Shown piece by piece: positions 1-9,587 of a DNA stretch of 64,000 bases. The notes below the pieces were generated by a model. The model was not told where the DNA came from. It saw nothing but the letters and a program-made list of their open reading frames with translations, and did no database searches. The translations under genes and the position numbers were made by a program. The stretch lies in contig JABCZG010000006.1 of assembly GCA_013289835.1 (NCBI GenBank), positions 62,001 to 126,000 of the forward strand, in the 5' to 3' direction. Source of the DNA: Acidobacteriota bacterium. Its GTDB lineage: Bacteria > Acidobacteriota > Terriglobia > Acidiferrales > UBA7541. The stretch's first letter is position 1. The number at the start of each line of letters is the position of its first letter.

Positions 1-148
1 TTTGCTGGCGATTCTAGCACGCCGCTACGCCTCCTTTTCGCTTTCGTTTTCTTGACTGTGTTGCGCCCCGCGTGACACGATACCGCGCTCCATGCGTCTA
101 ACTTTCACAAATATCCGCCTGCTGTTTCTCCTGAAGGAGATACACCCG

Positions 149-2230
149 ATGAATGACGTCTACCAATCGATGCAAACCAAGTCTGAACTGTTTCCGAGTT
201 CACCACGCGGTTCGCGCCGTTTTCTACGGACTGCAGTTTCCCTTTGCTCCTTGGCATTCCTTGCCGCGGTGTCCGTTTCGGCGCAAACCCGCAAAATCGA
301 ATTGAGCGACCTCGCCAAAATCACTTCCGCTTCCGATCCGCAAATCTCTCTCGACGGAAAGTCCATCGTCTTCGTGGTTTCCCACCCGAACATCGAGCAA
401 GACCGCAGCGATCGCGAACTCGTCCTCATGGATATTGCTTCCGGCGCACAAAGAATCCTCACCTACGACCGCAAGGGTGTTGGCTCGCCACGCTGGTCTC
501 CCAATGGGGACCGCCTCGCCTTTGTCGCCGTGGAAGGCACCGCCAAGGACGCCAAACCTCAAGTTTTTGTTTTGCCCATGACTGGCGGCGAAGCTCACAA
601 ACTCACCGACGCGCCCGAGGGCATCGAACAATTTGCCTGGCGCCCCAACGGTCAGGACATCGCCTACGTCACCTCCGACGAGCCCGAGAATAAAAAAGAA
701 ATCGAGAAGCATCACGACGCCTTCGAGGTTGGCGACAATGATTACCTCGCCACCGAAGCCGCTCTGCCTTCCCACCTCTGGCTCATCGCCGCCGACGGCG
801 GAAAGCCCAAGCGCCTCACCTCCGGCGCCTGGAGTCTCCCGAAGAGTGCGCCTCCCAGTTCCCCCGCGTCGCCCATCTCCTGGTCTCCCGATGGCAAGTG
901 GCTTCTCTTCACCCGCCAGGAACATCCGCATCAAGGCGACTCCGACCTGACGACCTTGCAAGTCCTCAACGTCGAGACCGGCGAAATCCGCAAACTTACG
1001 AAACACGAAAAGTTCGAGAGCTTCGCCCTCTTCTCGCCCGACGGCTCCCGCGTCGCCTATTGGTATCCGCTCGACGGCGACCCCAACAATCAAATCGAAA
1101 TTTTTGTCACACCGACCACCGGCGGCGACGGCTCCGACGCCACTCGCTCCATCGACCGCGACATCCAGCGCGTCATCTGGATGCCCGACGGCAATTCACT
1201 CCTGGTCGGCGGCCACGACGGCACGACAACTTCGCTTTGGTTGCAGCCGCTGAGCGGCTCCCCGAAAAAACTTTCCCTCGGCGACATCAGCCCTTCGTGG
1301 GCCTTTTGGGTAGACGCTTTCGTCGGCCGCAAGGGTGAAATTGCTTTCACCGGCAGCACGCCCTCGCACCCCTCCGAGCTGTACTACATGGCCTCCACGA
1401 GCGACACTCCCAGGCGACTCACGAATTTCAACGATGGAATCGCTGCGCTCGCGCTAGGAAAATCCGAAAAGATCGAGTGGAAAGGTCCCGACAATTTCCA
1501 CGAAGACGGCGTCCTCGTCTATCCTCCGGATTTCCAGAAAGGCAAAAAATATCCGCTGGTCCTGATCATCCATGGCGGCCCGCAAGCCTCCACCACCACG
1601 CAATTCAGTCTTCTTCCGCAGGTGATGGCCACTCACGGCTACGTGGTCTTCGAACCCAACTATCGCGGCAGCGACAATCTCGGAAACGCCTATCAGCGCG
1701 CCATCTGGAATGACGCCGGCGACGGCCCCGGCCGCGACGTTATCGCGGGGATTGACGCCGTCAAAAAACTCGGCTTCGTGGATGAATCGAAAATCGCCGT
1801 GACCGGCTGGTCCTACGGCGGCTACATGACTTCCTGGCTCATCGGCCACTATCAAATCTGGAAGGCCGCCGTCGCCGGCGCCCCCGTCACCGACATGTAT
1901 GACGAATACAACCTCTCCGACGGCAACGCCGGCGATCGTTACACCTTCAAAGGTTCGCCCTACGTCGGAGATAACTTGAAGGACTATCGCGCGCAATCGC
2001 CCATCACCTACGCCGCGCAGATGAAAACACCCACGCTCATCCTGCACGACACCGGCGACGCCCGCGTAACCATCACACAAGGCTACTCGCTCTATCACGC
2101 CCTCAAGGACAATGGTGTGCCCGTAAAATTCATCGCCATCCCCGTTCCCGGTCATTTCCCGGGCGACCCGGTGCGCGCGATGGACACCTTCCACTACTGG
2201 ATCGATTGGGTGGATAAATATCTGAAGTAA
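149..2230 (+). CDS. Secreted S9 family peptidase (acylaminoacyl-peptidase/DPP-like)
   Basis: This is a serine exopeptidase or oligopeptidase of family S9, probably exported to the periplasm. ATG 149 was chosen over an in-frame start at 92 because AAGGAG at 134-139 sits 9 bases ahead of it. The 693-aa product begins with a signal peptide (RRFLRTAVSLCSLAFLAAVSVSA). Roughly residues 45-420 form a WD40-like/beta-propeller with repeated SPDG or SPNG motifs. The C-terminal alpha/beta hydrolase carries the nucleophile in GWSYGGYM (about Ser555), the acid in HDTGDARV (about Asp637) and the histidine in GHFPGD (about His669). A second, different S9 gene follows 86 bases downstream on the same strand, so the two may be co-transcribed. 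The substrate cannot be read from the sequence. Confidence 0.9.
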   Translation: MNDVYQSMQTKSELFPSSPRGSRRFLRTAVSLCSLAFLAAVSVSAQTRKIELSDLAKITSASDPQISLDGKSIVFVVSHPNIEQDRSDRELVLMDIASGAQRILTYDRKGVGSPRWSPNGDRLAFVAVEGTAKDAKPQVFVLPMTGGEAHKLTDAPEGIEQFAWRPNGQDIAYVTSDEPENKKEIEKHHDAFEVGDNDYLATEAALPSHLWLIAADGGKPKRLTSGAWSLPKSAPPSSPASPISWSPDGKWLLFTRQEHPHQGDSDLTTLQVLNVETGEIRKLTKHEKFESFALFSPDGSRVAYWYPLDGDPNNQIEIFVTPTTGGDGSDATRSIDRDIQRVIWMPDGNSLLVGGHDGTTTSLWLQPLSGSPKKLSLGDISPSWAFWVDAFVGRKGEIAFTGSTPSHPSELYYMASTSDTPRRLTNFNDGIAALALGKSEKIEWKGPDNFHEDGVLVYPPDFQKGKKYPLVLIIHGGPQASTTTQFSLLPQVMATHGYVVFEPNYRGSDNLGNAYQRAIWNDAGDGPGRDVIAGIDAVKKLGFVDESKIAVTGWSYGGYMTSWLIGHYQIWKAAVAGAPVTDMYDEYNLSDGNAGDRYTFKGSPYVGDNLKDYRAQSPITYAAQMKTPTLILHDTGDARVTITQGYSLYHALKDNGVPVKFIAIPVPGHFPGDPVRAMDTFHYWIDWVDKYLK

Positions 2231-2316
2231 ATATGAATCGCCGCCCAATTCGGAGCGGCCTTAGAAAAAAGCGAGCCTCAACCGCATCATTTCAGAACTC
2301 ACAGGAGAAAGTTTCC

Positions 2317-4386
2317 ATGCATCCACGGCTGAATTTCTTTCTTCGCACTGCTTTTTGCATCGCTTGCGTCTGCATCCTGCTCGCGAAGATCCCTTCGAGC
2401 GCAGCACAAGGCCTCACCAGCGCCGATCTCTCGCGCCTCCGCTTGGTCGGCAACGTCGAGCTGTCGCCCGATGCTCATCGCATCGCTTATACCGTCGTAA
2501 TGCGCGACCGCCCCGGCCGCCCCTACAGCCAACTTTGGATCATGGATCTTTCCACGCAGAAATCCGCCCGCATCGGCGGCGACAAGGATTCCGGAGGCCG
2601 CCCACTCTTCTCCCCAGACGGAAAATGGCTCGCCTTCGCCGGAAAACAGGGTGACAACTCCGGGCTCTTCATGGCGCGCGCGGATGGTTCCGACGTGACC
2701 TTTCTCACTCCATGGACCGGCACCAACAGCCCGCTCCCCGGCACCGGAAAAGAAATCGCCTGGTCGCCCGACGGCAAGCAGCTCGCCTTCGTCTCTGCAA
2801 CTCCCGGCGCCGAAACCACCGAAGCAGCCGGCGATCCCATGGTCATCACGCGCTATCTCTACAAGCCCGACGCCGGCGAAGGCATGATGCGCTTCAACGA
2901 CAACCAGCGCCTGCACATTTTCACGATCGACATCGGCACAAAACAAATCCGCCAGCTCACCAGCGGCAACACAGACGAGCATTCCATTGACTGGTCGCCC
3001 GACGGCAAGGAAATCCTCTTCGCTTCGAATCGCGAGCCCAATCAAGACGAGTTTTTCAACTACGACATTTTTGCGCTGCAACTCTCGGACAACAGCATCC
3101 GCCGCCTGACCGCCACTGAATACAACGAGTACGAGCCGCTCTGGTCGCCCGACGGCAAGCATATCGTCTATCGCGGCACCCGCCGCGGCCTCACCGACCG
3201 CGAAACCACCATGGAAGACACCCACGTCTGGGTGATGAACGCCGACGGTAGCGACCGCCGCGAAATCGGCGCCGTCCTCGACAATCGCCAGGGCGCGCCG
3301 CAATGGTCACCCGATGGACGCGCCGTTTACTTCACCATTCAGGAGCGCGGCAGCGTCCACCTCGTGCGCCTGCCCATCTCCGGCGGCAAACCCGAATACG
3401 TCGTGAAAGACATCGGCTCCGTCGGCGGCTGGTCTGTCGGCAAGGACGGCACGCTGGCCTACGGCTTCGCGTCGCCGCGCGACACCACCGAGCTCTTCCT
3501 CAAGACCGGCGACGCCGCCCTGCGCAAACTCACCGACTTGAACGCCCAGCTCTTCGCCGGAAAACAAATCGCCGAGGTCGAATCCTTCACCTTCGTCAGC
3601 AACGACAATAAATTCGAAATCGAAGCCTTCCTCACCAAACCTCTCGGCATGACCGCCACTTCCAAGCATCCGCTCATCGTCAACATTCACGGCGGCCCGC
3701 ACGGCCAGAACGGCCCGGCCTTCAACATCAAAAGCCAGATCTACGCCGCGCGCGGCTGGGCCACGCTGAACGTCAACTTTCGCGGTTCCACCGGCTACGG
3801 CCAGAAATTCGCCGACGCCGTTTTCGCCGACCAGGACGGCAACGAAGGCCAGGATGTTTTATACGGCGTGAGCGCGGCGGTCCGCCGCTACTTGTGGATC
3901 GATCGCGAACGCATGGGCATCGAAGGCGTCAGCTACGGCGGCCAATTGACCGACTGGCTGATCACCCAGACCAACGAATTCAAGGCCGCCATTCCCACCG
4001 CGGGAATCACCAATCTCATCAGCTACAACTACATGACCTACTACAACCAGTATGAAGAAATGGAATTCGGCCAGTTCCTCCATCAAGGAAATCTAATGGA
4101 CGTGGCGTGGGAACGCTCCGCGCTGAAGCATGTCGCGGCCGCGCGCACCCCGACGCTGATCCTCCACGGCGAAAACGACAACGATGTGCCCATCGCCGAA
4201 GCCGAACAGTTCTTCATCGCCCTCAAAGACGTCGGAACCGAAACAGTCTTCGTCCGCTACCCCCGCGAAGGCCACGGCCTCAGCGAAACCAAGCACGTCA
4301 TCGATTCCATCGACCGCTCCATCGCCTGGTACGAAAAACATTTCCCCAAGCCCGGCGCCGAAGGCATGACTAACGTCCAGCCTTGA
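2317..4386 (+). CDS. Secreted S9 family peptidase (prolyl oligopeptidase type)
   Basis: This is the second tandem S9 serine peptidase. ATG 2317 is preceded by AGGAG at 2303-2307 and opens onto a signal peptide (MHPRLNFFLRTAFCIACVCILLA). The in-frame region from 2233 is unlikely to be translated. The 689-aa protein has an N-terminal beta-propeller with repeated WSPDGK motifs and a C-terminal catalytic domain with GVSYGG (about Ser539), GENDNDVP (about Asp621) and EGHGLSE (about His653). It differs clearly from the preceding S9 protein, so the pair is not a recent duplication. It probably works in extracytoplasmic peptide degradation and scavenging; that role is inferred. Confidence 0.88.
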   Translation: MHPRLNFFLRTAFCIACVCILLAKIPSSAAQGLTSADLSRLRLVGNVELSPDAHRIAYTVVMRDRPGRPYSQLWIMDLSTQKSARIGGDKDSGGRPLFSPDGKWLAFAGKQGDNSGLFMARADGSDVTFLTPWTGTNSPLPGTGKEIAWSPDGKQLAFVSATPGAETTEAAGDPMVITRYLYKPDAGEGMMRFNDNQRLHIFTIDIGTKQIRQLTSGNTDEHSIDWSPDGKEILFASNREPNQDEFFNYDIFALQLSDNSIRRLTATEYNEYEPLWSPDGKHIVYRGTRRGLTDRETTMEDTHVWVMNADGSDRREIGAVLDNRQGAPQWSPDGRAVYFTIQERGSVHLVRLPISGGKPEYVVKDIGSVGGWSVGKDGTLAYGFASPRDTTELFLKTGDAALRKLTDLNAQLFAGKQIAEVESFTFVSNDNKFEIEAFLTKPLGMTATSKHPLIVNIHGGPHGQNGPAFNIKSQIYAARGWATLNVNFRGSTGYGQKFADAVFADQDGNEGQDVLYGVSAAVRRYLWIDRERMGIEGVSYGGQLTDWLITQTNEFKAAIPTAGITNLISYNYMTYYNQYEEMEFGQFLHQGNLMDVAWERSALKHVAAARTPTLILHGENDNDVPIAEAEQFFIALKDVGTETVFVRYPREGHGLSETKHVIDSIDRSIAWYEKHFPKPGAEGMTNVQP

Positions 4387-4556
4387 CGGACCGAAGAGGC
4401 AACGAGCGCCACTGCCCCATTTCGGGTAGCGGCTAACCAGGAGTTGGCATTAAAGGTGAGCAACTTATCGCTTACGACAACGGTAGCCATTTCCGAAAAA
4501 AAGATTATTGGTCACGCTTGGTAGCATGAAAGACGAACGTCCGGAATGGTGATAGC

Positions 4557-4982
4557 GTGCAAGCTAAGAACAAGATTCGCGCCTTAATATTCGGCCTGGT
4601 GCTCCCGTACATGGCCATGGTGATGTATTTTAGTCTCCGCATACAGGAGCATCCACTGCCAACTTGGTTCCCCTACTTTGGCATGAGCTATCTACTGGGA
4701 AGCATAATTCTGGTGACAGTGGTCAGTCGAAGAATCGCTCGTGGCACGCAACCACAGACAGCCGTGCAATCCCGACCTGGGGTACGCATAGCGGTGAGGG
4801 CATGGGTGGGATACCTTCTTGCTGTTTGGTGCGGCGGTTTTCTGTGGGGCGCTGTTGAAACAATCAAAGGCAAACTTGAGTGGCAACGTGCCGTGCCTGC
4901 TGGCGCATTCCTGTTGGCATTCATAGTCCTCTTCGGACGGCTGCTCTACACCGACGTAAGAGGAGCAAAAGCTGCCAAATAA
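4557..4982 (+). CDS. Hypothetical four-helix membrane protein
   Basis: I do not recognise this 141-aa protein. It starts at GTG 4557 and has four likely membrane helices: around residues 7-27 (IRALIFGLVLPYMAMVMYF), 37-55 (FGMSYLLGSIILVTVVS), 80-100 (VGYLLAVWCGGFLWGAV) and 112-132. There is no convincing Shine-Dalgarno sequence, and the short basic loop after helix 2 suggests a cytoplasmic loop. It stands alone between an S9 peptidase and a minus-strand small membrane ORF. The codon pattern and hydrophobic periodicity support a real gene, but no function can be assigned. Confidence 0.5.
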   Translation: MQAKNKIRALIFGLVLPYMAMVMYFSLRIQEHPLPTWFPYFGMSYLLGSIILVTVVSRRIARGTQPQTAVQSRPGVRIAVRAWVGYLLAVWCGGFLWGAVETIKGKLEWQRAVPAGAFLLAFIVLFGRLLYTDVRGAKAAK

Positions 4983-5068
4983 CTCAGAATAGTTTGCCAC
5001 GAAAAGGGTGCAGGTCCCGATCAACGCGCTAACGGGAAGAGTGCAGCACGGGAGTGAGGCACATCCGA

Positions 5069-5299
5069 TCAGGCCAGCAGAAATATGCATGCGACAAATA
5101 TAATAAAGGCCGCTTTCAGTAAGACCATGCTCCAATATAACTTCGGCCGATCTTTTCGTGTCGCCCAGACGTTCCAACGAGAACCTAGCAAGTTTCCAGA
5201 TGCCAACTCGTAAATTGTCATGACAGCTAGAAAAGCCGTCCCGACGACTAGTCCCCCGTCTGATCTCACGATCATCAGCGCCAACAGAGCTTGTTGCAT
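5069..5299 (-). CDS. Small hypothetical membrane protein
   Basis: This 76-aa ORF starts with ATG and encodes two hydrophobic stretches, near residues 17-35 (LVVGTAFLAVMTIYELASG) and 55-75 (SMVLLKAAFIIFVACIFLL), joined by a basic segment (RWNVWATRKDRPK). That arrangement fits a two-helix membrane protein. No ribosome binding site is visible and I recognise no family. It lies between the 4557-4982 membrane protein and the terminator of rplS. It may be spurious, so confidence is moderate to low. Confidence 0.4.
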   Translation of the reverse strand: MQQALLALMIVRSDGGLVVGTAFLAVMTIYELASGNLLGSRWNVWATRKDRPKLYWSMVLLKAAFIIFVACIFLLA

Positions 5300-5442
5300 A
5301 ACATCATGATGCTATCAGCCACAGTTGGCGTTGGGGCACCGAATTGGCTCCCGCGGTTCGCGAAGATAACGCTGGAAGACCGACGAGTTAGACCCGATGC
5401 CTGGCTAACGCGCTGACCAGAAACTGACTCTGCCCACAAAGC

Positions 5443-5472
5443 AAAAGAGCCCCGGAATTCCGGGGCTCTTTT
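5443..5472. terminator. Rho-independent terminator, perfect 30-bp palindrome
   Basis: The segment is a perfect inverted repeat, AAAAGAGCCCCGG mirrored around AATT, with A-rich and T-rich outer arms on both sides. It starts 25 bases past the rplS stop codon in the minus direction, and its run of T on either strand would let it stop transcription from both directions. Confidence 0.85.
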
Positions 5473-5497
5473 CGTAATAGTTGTCTGAAAGTCTCGC

Positions 5498-5905
5498 TTA
5501 CGCCTGCGTCTCACTCCCCGCAGTCGCTGCCGCCGCAACCACTTCCTCGCGGTCCGCTCGCTTGATGCGCGCCGCCTTGCCCTTCAAATCGCGCAAGTAA
5601 TACAGCCGCGCCCGGCGAACCTTGCCCTTGCCCACCACCTCAATCGAGCTGATCGTCGGCGAGTGCAGCGGAAAAATACGCTCGATCCCCACGCCAAAGC
5701 TGACGCGCCGCACCGTAAACGTCGCGCTGGACGCGCGCCCCTTCTTCGAAATCACCACGCCCTCAAACGCCTGCAGGCGCTCCTTCACCTTCTCGCCTTC
5801 GCCTTCCTGGAGGCGCACGTTCACGCGCACGGTGTCGCCCGCGCGAAACTCGGGAAGGTCTTTGCGCAGTTGCGCTTCATGTAATTTACGTATAACCGGA
5901 TTCAT
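5498..5905 (-). CDS. rplS: 50S ribosomal protein L19
   Basis: L19 lies at the 30S-50S interface of the ribosome. The 135-aa product starts [20 protein letters not shown] and contains the family hallmarks [50 protein letters not shown] and [22 protein letters not shown] at 5905 is preferred over an 8-codon upstream extension because the L19 family starts here and a purine-rich AGGAAACAGG lies just ahead. The C-terminus is somewhat longer than the usual 115-120 residues, with an Ala/Glu-rich tail. In many bacteria rplS directly follows trmD; here trmD is 2.9 kb away with three other genes in between. Confidence 0.97.
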   Translation of the reverse strand: MNPVIRKLHEAQLRKDLPEFRAGDTVRVNVRLQEGEGEKVKERLQAFEGVVISKKGRASSATFTVRRVSFGVGIERIFPLHSPTISSIEVVGKGKVRRARLYYLRDLKGKAARIKRADREEVVAAAATAGSETQA

Positions 5906-6111
5906 GTTCCTGTTTCCTTTTAGACCCACTCAGGCGGGGCCAGCTCTTCAAACGCAATCAACAATTATAGCCAAATATTCACAATTTACCTAGCGCAATC
6001 CGCCAGGCAGAGCTTTCGTTTGACATCCGGCACCCCTAAAGCTATCAATTTACCGGTCCGGTTCCCGTTGGAAACATTGGCATTCGATCGATGCCCGTAG
6101 GAGCTCGCAAC

Positions 6112-6558
6112 ATGAGCGTTGAAAAGAAAACCCAGACGAATGTGAAGCAAGCCGTACCGTTTTTTCATGTCTCGAACATGGAAGAATCTCTCCGCTTTTA
6201 CGTTGACGGTCTCGGCTTCGAAATGACCAGGAAATGGATCGACGAAGGAAAGCTTCGCTGGTGCTGGCTGGAGATCGGCGATGCGGCGTTGATGCTGCAG
6301 GAGTTTCGGAAAGAAGGGCACGATTCCTGGAAACCGAGCTGCAAAGTGGGAGAGGGCGTATCCGTCTCCTTCACGTGCGAAGATGCGCTGGCGATCTATC
6401 ACGACGCTGCCGCGCGCGGAATTAAGGCCGGAAAAAATCCATTTGTGGGGAATGCGCTATGGGTCGTGCCTTTTTCGGATCCGGACGGTTACAGGATTGA
6501 GTTCGCAAGTCCCACGGACGTTCCCGAGGAGACTGAGTACTCACCACAGGACAAATAG
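6112..6558 (+). CDS. VOC family protein (glyoxalase/bleomycin-resistance-like)
   Basis: This is a single-module vicinal oxygen chelate protein of 148 aa. It opens with the typical strand pattern AVPFFHVSNMEESLRFYVDGLGFE and ends with VPFSDPDGYRIEFASPT, the usual metal-binding Glu/strand region. ATG 6112 was chosen because AGGAG (6099-6103) lies 8 bases upstream; an in-frame ATG at 6091 lacks this. VOC proteins act as lyases, dioxygenases or drug-binding proteins, and the substrate cannot be told from sequence. It is the only plus-strand gene between rplS and trmD, and so is a likely insertion into the ancestral operon. Confidence 0.85.
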   Translation: MSVEKKTQTNVKQAVPFFHVSNMEESLRFYVDGLGFEMTRKWIDEGKLRWCWLEIGDAALMLQEFRKEGHDSWKPSCKVGEGVSVSFTCEDALAIYHDAAARGIKAGKNPFVGNALWVVPFSDPDGYRIEFASPTDVPEETEYSPQDK

Positions 6559-6577
6559 TCAGCGACTTGGCGTTTGC

Positions 6578-7621
6578 TTAAGCCTGCGCCGGCACCGAAG
6601 TACGTCGGCGAATGACGCTGTCGGCAAAGCGCTCCATCTCCTCAAGCTGCGGGCTGAATTGGAGCAAGACAAGATCGACCCCCACAGCTTCGAATTGCGC
6701 CACTCGCTCCGCAACCTGTTCCGCCGTTCCGACTAAGCCCGACCGCAGCCCGCGATTCGAAACCGAATAGTCTTCCAGCGAAACGCGCTGCTCCAGCTGC
6801 GTCCCCGCCAGCCACTGCTGGTAATTCGCGTACCCCGCCGCTGATTGGTGCACGTCGGTAATTCGCCGCACCTCGTCCTGCGCCTCGCGTTCCGTCTCCC
6901 GCACCACCGCATAGCCCGCCACGCCGAATTTCATCGGCGGCAACTTGTGCTTCGCGCGCCGTTCCTGCAAATCCGCGATTTTCTTCCCCACATTTTCCGG
7001 CGGATCGCCGTGCATCAAATACGCGTCGCACTTCTCCGCGATCAACTCTTTCGCCGCCGGCGATTCCCCGCCCGCATAAATCGTCGGTCGCGGCTTCGCC
7101 ACCGGCTTCGGCTCCAGGACGTTGTCCTCCACGCGGTAATACTTCCCCGAATACGAAAAATGATCCTGCTTCCACACGCCGTCCACCACGTCCAGCCACT
7201 CGCTGGTGCGCGCGTAGCGGTCGTCGTGCTGTTCGAACGGCACACCGTACTTCCGCGCCTCATCCGCCCACCATGAAGACACCACGTTCAGCGTCAGCCG
7301 CCCATTGCTGATGTGATCGATGTTCGCCGCCTGCTTGGCCAGCAGCGCCGGCAAATGAAACGTCGGCCGCACCGCCACCATCAACTCCATGCGCTCCGTC
7401 ACCGCCGCCAGCGCCGCCGCCGTGGACCACGCGTCCAGCGAAGGCGCCTCCACTCCCTTGATGTCGTTGAGATTGAGCTCCGCGATCAGCGTCAAATCAA
7501 AACCAATCTTCTCGCTGCGTTGCGCCAGCTTTTTCACGTACGCCCAGCTCGTCTCCATGTTTTCGTTTTCGACGTTGCGCAGCCATCCGCCGAAGACCGG
7601 CATCCAGTAACCAAATCTCAT
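6578..7621 (-). CDS. LLM class flavin-dependent monooxygenase (SsuD/SfnG-like)
   Basis: This 347-aa protein belongs to the luciferase-like TIM-barrel monooxygenases that use reduced FMN. It starts MRFGYWMPVFGGWLRN and contains IGFDLTLIAELNLN, MELMVAVRPTFHLPALLAKQAANIDHISNGRL, NVVSSWWADEARKYGV and RPTIYAGGESPAAKELIAEKCDAYLMHG, which resemble alkanesulfonate and dimethylsulfone monooxygenases. Its start codon overlaps the stop of the upstream ATP-grasp gene by 4 bases (7618-7621), which implies translational coupling. No reductase or sulfonate transporter lies nearby, so a role in making or modifying a small molecule with the ATP-grasp partner is as plausible as sulfur scavenging. Confidence 0.88.
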   Translation of the reverse strand: MRFGYWMPVFGGWLRNVENENMETSWAYVKKLAQRSEKIGFDLTLIAELNLNDIKGVEAPSLDAWSTAAALAAVTERMELMVAVRPTFHLPALLAKQAANIDHISNGRLTLNVVSSWWADEARKYGVPFEQHDDRYARTSEWLDVVDGVWKQDHFSYSGKYYRVEDNVLEPKPVAKPRPTIYAGGESPAAKELIAEKCDAYLMHGDPPENVGKKIADLQERRAKHKLPPMKFGVAGYAVVRETEREAQDEVRRITDVHQSAAGYANYQQWLAGTQLEQRVSLEDYSVSNRGLRSGLVGTAEQVAERVAQFEAVGVDLVLLQFSPQLEEMERFADSVIRRRTSVPAQA

Positions 7622-8649
7622 CGCCGGCCCCCGCTCGCGCCCACGCGTTCCGCGCGGCTCGCTTCGTGCTTCTGCGCCTCCGCAATCAAAAAGTCCGCCA
7701 GCCGCGCGTACGGATTGAACCCCACCACGCGCACCGGATCAGCCACGAAATTCGAAAGCGCATTCACGTCGTAATACAGTTGCCGCCCCGTGCGATCGTC
7801 AATCACGTATTCGATCCCGCCGACTTCGACGCCCGCCAGCTCCACGATTCGTTCGACGTCTTCAATCACCTGCTGCGGCGCCGCGTACCCTTCCACTTTC
7901 ATCCCGCTCTTCGGCGCGTCCACCGGGCATGCAATGCGCGTCAACTCTTCCCCCCGCGTGTTCTGGCAAATGTCCGCCGGACATAAGTTGTAACTCTCTC
8001 CGCTGATGTGAATCTGAATCGCATACAAGAATTTCCCGCCTAGTACTTCCACGCGCGTGATGATTCCATCCCGCGCCGTAAACGCCTCCTGCACCAGCGC
8101 CGTCGAATCAATCCCAAAGTAAAGCCGCTCCGCCTCCACCGCCGCGCGCAACTCCGCCGGCGTGTTAAACCGCTCGATCCCCGCCCCGCTCCCGCCAATA
8201 TTCGGCTTGATCACCACCGGATAGCCAATCGCCTCCGCGGCCACCAGCGCCTGCGAAGGATGATTGATGACGTGCGCCTTGGGATAGGGCAACCCAAGTT
8301 TCTCCAGATTCGTCAACTGCAGCGCTTTCGAAATCTCATGATTGAAGCAGCGGTACCCGTTCACCACCCGCACGCCCTTGCCTTCCAAATGCGCCAGGTA
8401 GTTCAGCGTATAAAAAATCCCGTGCGCCAGCCCGCGCTGCCACGCCGAAGGACTCATCCGATTGAAGAGCAGCGAATACTCCCGTTCCGGCGAAGCCGCG
8501 TCATAGCTGTGATACCGCGCGTCGATCATCCGCCACGGCACGCCGCGCTCATCCATCTGCTGAAACAGCGGCCGGAACCAATCCGGATGCTCGTAATAAA
8601 TCGCAATCGGCTTTTCCAGCCCGCTGCCGCCATTTGTTTCCATGCTCAT
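7618..8649 (-). CDS. ATP-grasp ligase, RimK/glutathione-synthetase-like
   Basis: The 343-aa protein fits the ATP-grasp fold that joins a carboxylate to an amine through an acyl phosphate. The N-terminal pre-ATP-grasp region (IAIYYEHPDWFRPLFQQMDERGVPW) is followed by the ATP-binding lysine strand YPVVIKPNIGGSGAGIERF (about residues 145-165), VQEAFTARDGIITRVEVLGG, and the metal-binding end GGIEYVIDDRTGRQLYYDVNALSNFV with a Glu and Asn. ATG 8649 follows a weak AGGATAGG. It overlaps the downstream monooxygenase by 4 bases. The substrate is unknown; no peptide precursor or carrier protein is visible beside it. Confidence 0.85.
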   Translation of the reverse strand: MSMETNGGSGLEKPIAIYYEHPDWFRPLFQQMDERGVPWRMIDARYHSYDAASPEREYSLLFNRMSPSAWQRGLAHGIFYTLNYLAHLEGKGVRVVNGYRCFNHEISKALQLTNLEKLGLPYPKAHVINHPSQALVAAEAIGYPVVIKPNIGGSGAGIERFNTPAELRAAVEAERLYFGIDSTALVQEAFTARDGIITRVEVLGGKFLYAIQIHISGESYNLCPADICQNTRGEELTRIACPVDAPKSGMKVEGYAAPQQVIEDVERIVELAGVEVGGIEYVIDDRTGRQLYYDVNALSNFVADPVRVVGFNPYARLADFLIAEAQKHEASRAERVGASGGRR

Positions 8650-8825
8650 GAACCTATCCTAACGTGACGACCCATCGAATTCCAAAATCATGTGGTGCTC
8701 GTCCATAATCCGCTTCCCAAGAACCGGCGCCGCTCTTCCTCATTCTTAAGCAGACCGGATTGCACCCGCGTCTATTCCCATAACGTCCAACTCTCCGCCG
8801 CAGAAGGCGCGGTCTGCGCAGCGCA

Positions 8826-9587
8826 CTAAAACAAATCAGGCCGGTTGCGCCTCGTTTTCTCAATCGCCGCAGCCCGCCTCCACTTCGCCACCTCCCCGTG
8901 ATTCCCCCCAATCAGCACTTCCGGCACGCTCCACCCGCGATATTCCGCCGGCCGCGTGTAATGCGGAAAATCCAGCAGCATCGGACTGCCCACTCGCGCC
9001 TGCTGCGTACCGCTCGCCGCCGATTGCGGCCCAGCCGTCTCCCCAAACGATTCATTCTGCGACGACGCCTCATTCCCCAGCGCCCCCGGAATCAGCCGCG
9101 TCACCGCATCAATCACCAGCATCGCGGCAAGCTCCCCGCCGCTCAACACAAAATTCCCAATCGAAATCTCCTCCGTCGCCAGATGCTCCGCGACGCGCTC
9201 GTCCACTCCCTCATACCGCCCGCAAATAAAAATCACGCGCTCCAGCCGCGCATATCGCCGCGCCATTTCCTGATCGAACAATCTCCCCGCCGCCGACATC
9301 AACACAATTTCCGTCCCCGAATCGCGCGCCGCTTTCTGCCCCGCGTCGCCCACGCTGTGCCCCAGCAGCGACTCCACCGCCTCAAACAGCGGCTCCGGCT
9401 TCAGCACCATGCCCTCTCCGCCCCCAAACGGCCGGTCATCCACCGTGCGGTGCCGGTCCTTCGTGAACACCCGCAGGTCCTGCACGTTCACCTGCACCAA
9501 CCCCGTCTCTCGCGCGCGCCGCAAAATCCCATGGTCAAACGGCCCCGCAAAAAACTCCGGAAAAATCGTGATGAGGTCAAATCGCAT
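8826..9587 (-). CDS. trmD: tRNA (guanine-37-N1)-methyltransferase TrmD
   Basis: TrmD methylates G37 next to the anticodon of tRNAs that read CNN codons and prevents +1 frameshifting. The 253-aa product begins MRFDLITIFPEFF, has FTKDRHRTVDDRPFGGGEGMVLKPEPLFEAVE, the trefoil-knot SAM-binding signature IFICGRYEGVDERV and SIGNFVLSGGELAAMLVIDAVTRLIPG, and ends in the C-terminal domain VPEVLIGGNHGEVAKWRRAAAIEKTRRNRPDLF. ATG 9587 is used rather than an upstream in-frame codon because it matches the family start. A low-complexity insert (SSQNESFGETAGPQSAASG) lengthens the linker between the domains. In most genomes trmD sits next to rimM and rplS; here both links are interrupted. Confidence 0.96.
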   Translation of the reverse strand: MRFDLITIFPEFFAGPFDHGILRRARETGLVQVNVQDLRVFTKDRHRTVDDRPFGGGEGMVLKPEPLFEAVESLLGHSVGDAGQKAARDSGTEIVLMSAAGRLFDQEMARRYARLERVIFICGRYEGVDERVAEHLATEEISIGNFVLSGGELAAMLVIDAVTRLIPGALGNEASSQNESFGETAGPQSAASGTQQARVGSPMLLDFPHYTRPAEYRGWSVPEVLIGGNHGEVAKWRRAAAIEKTRRNRPDLF

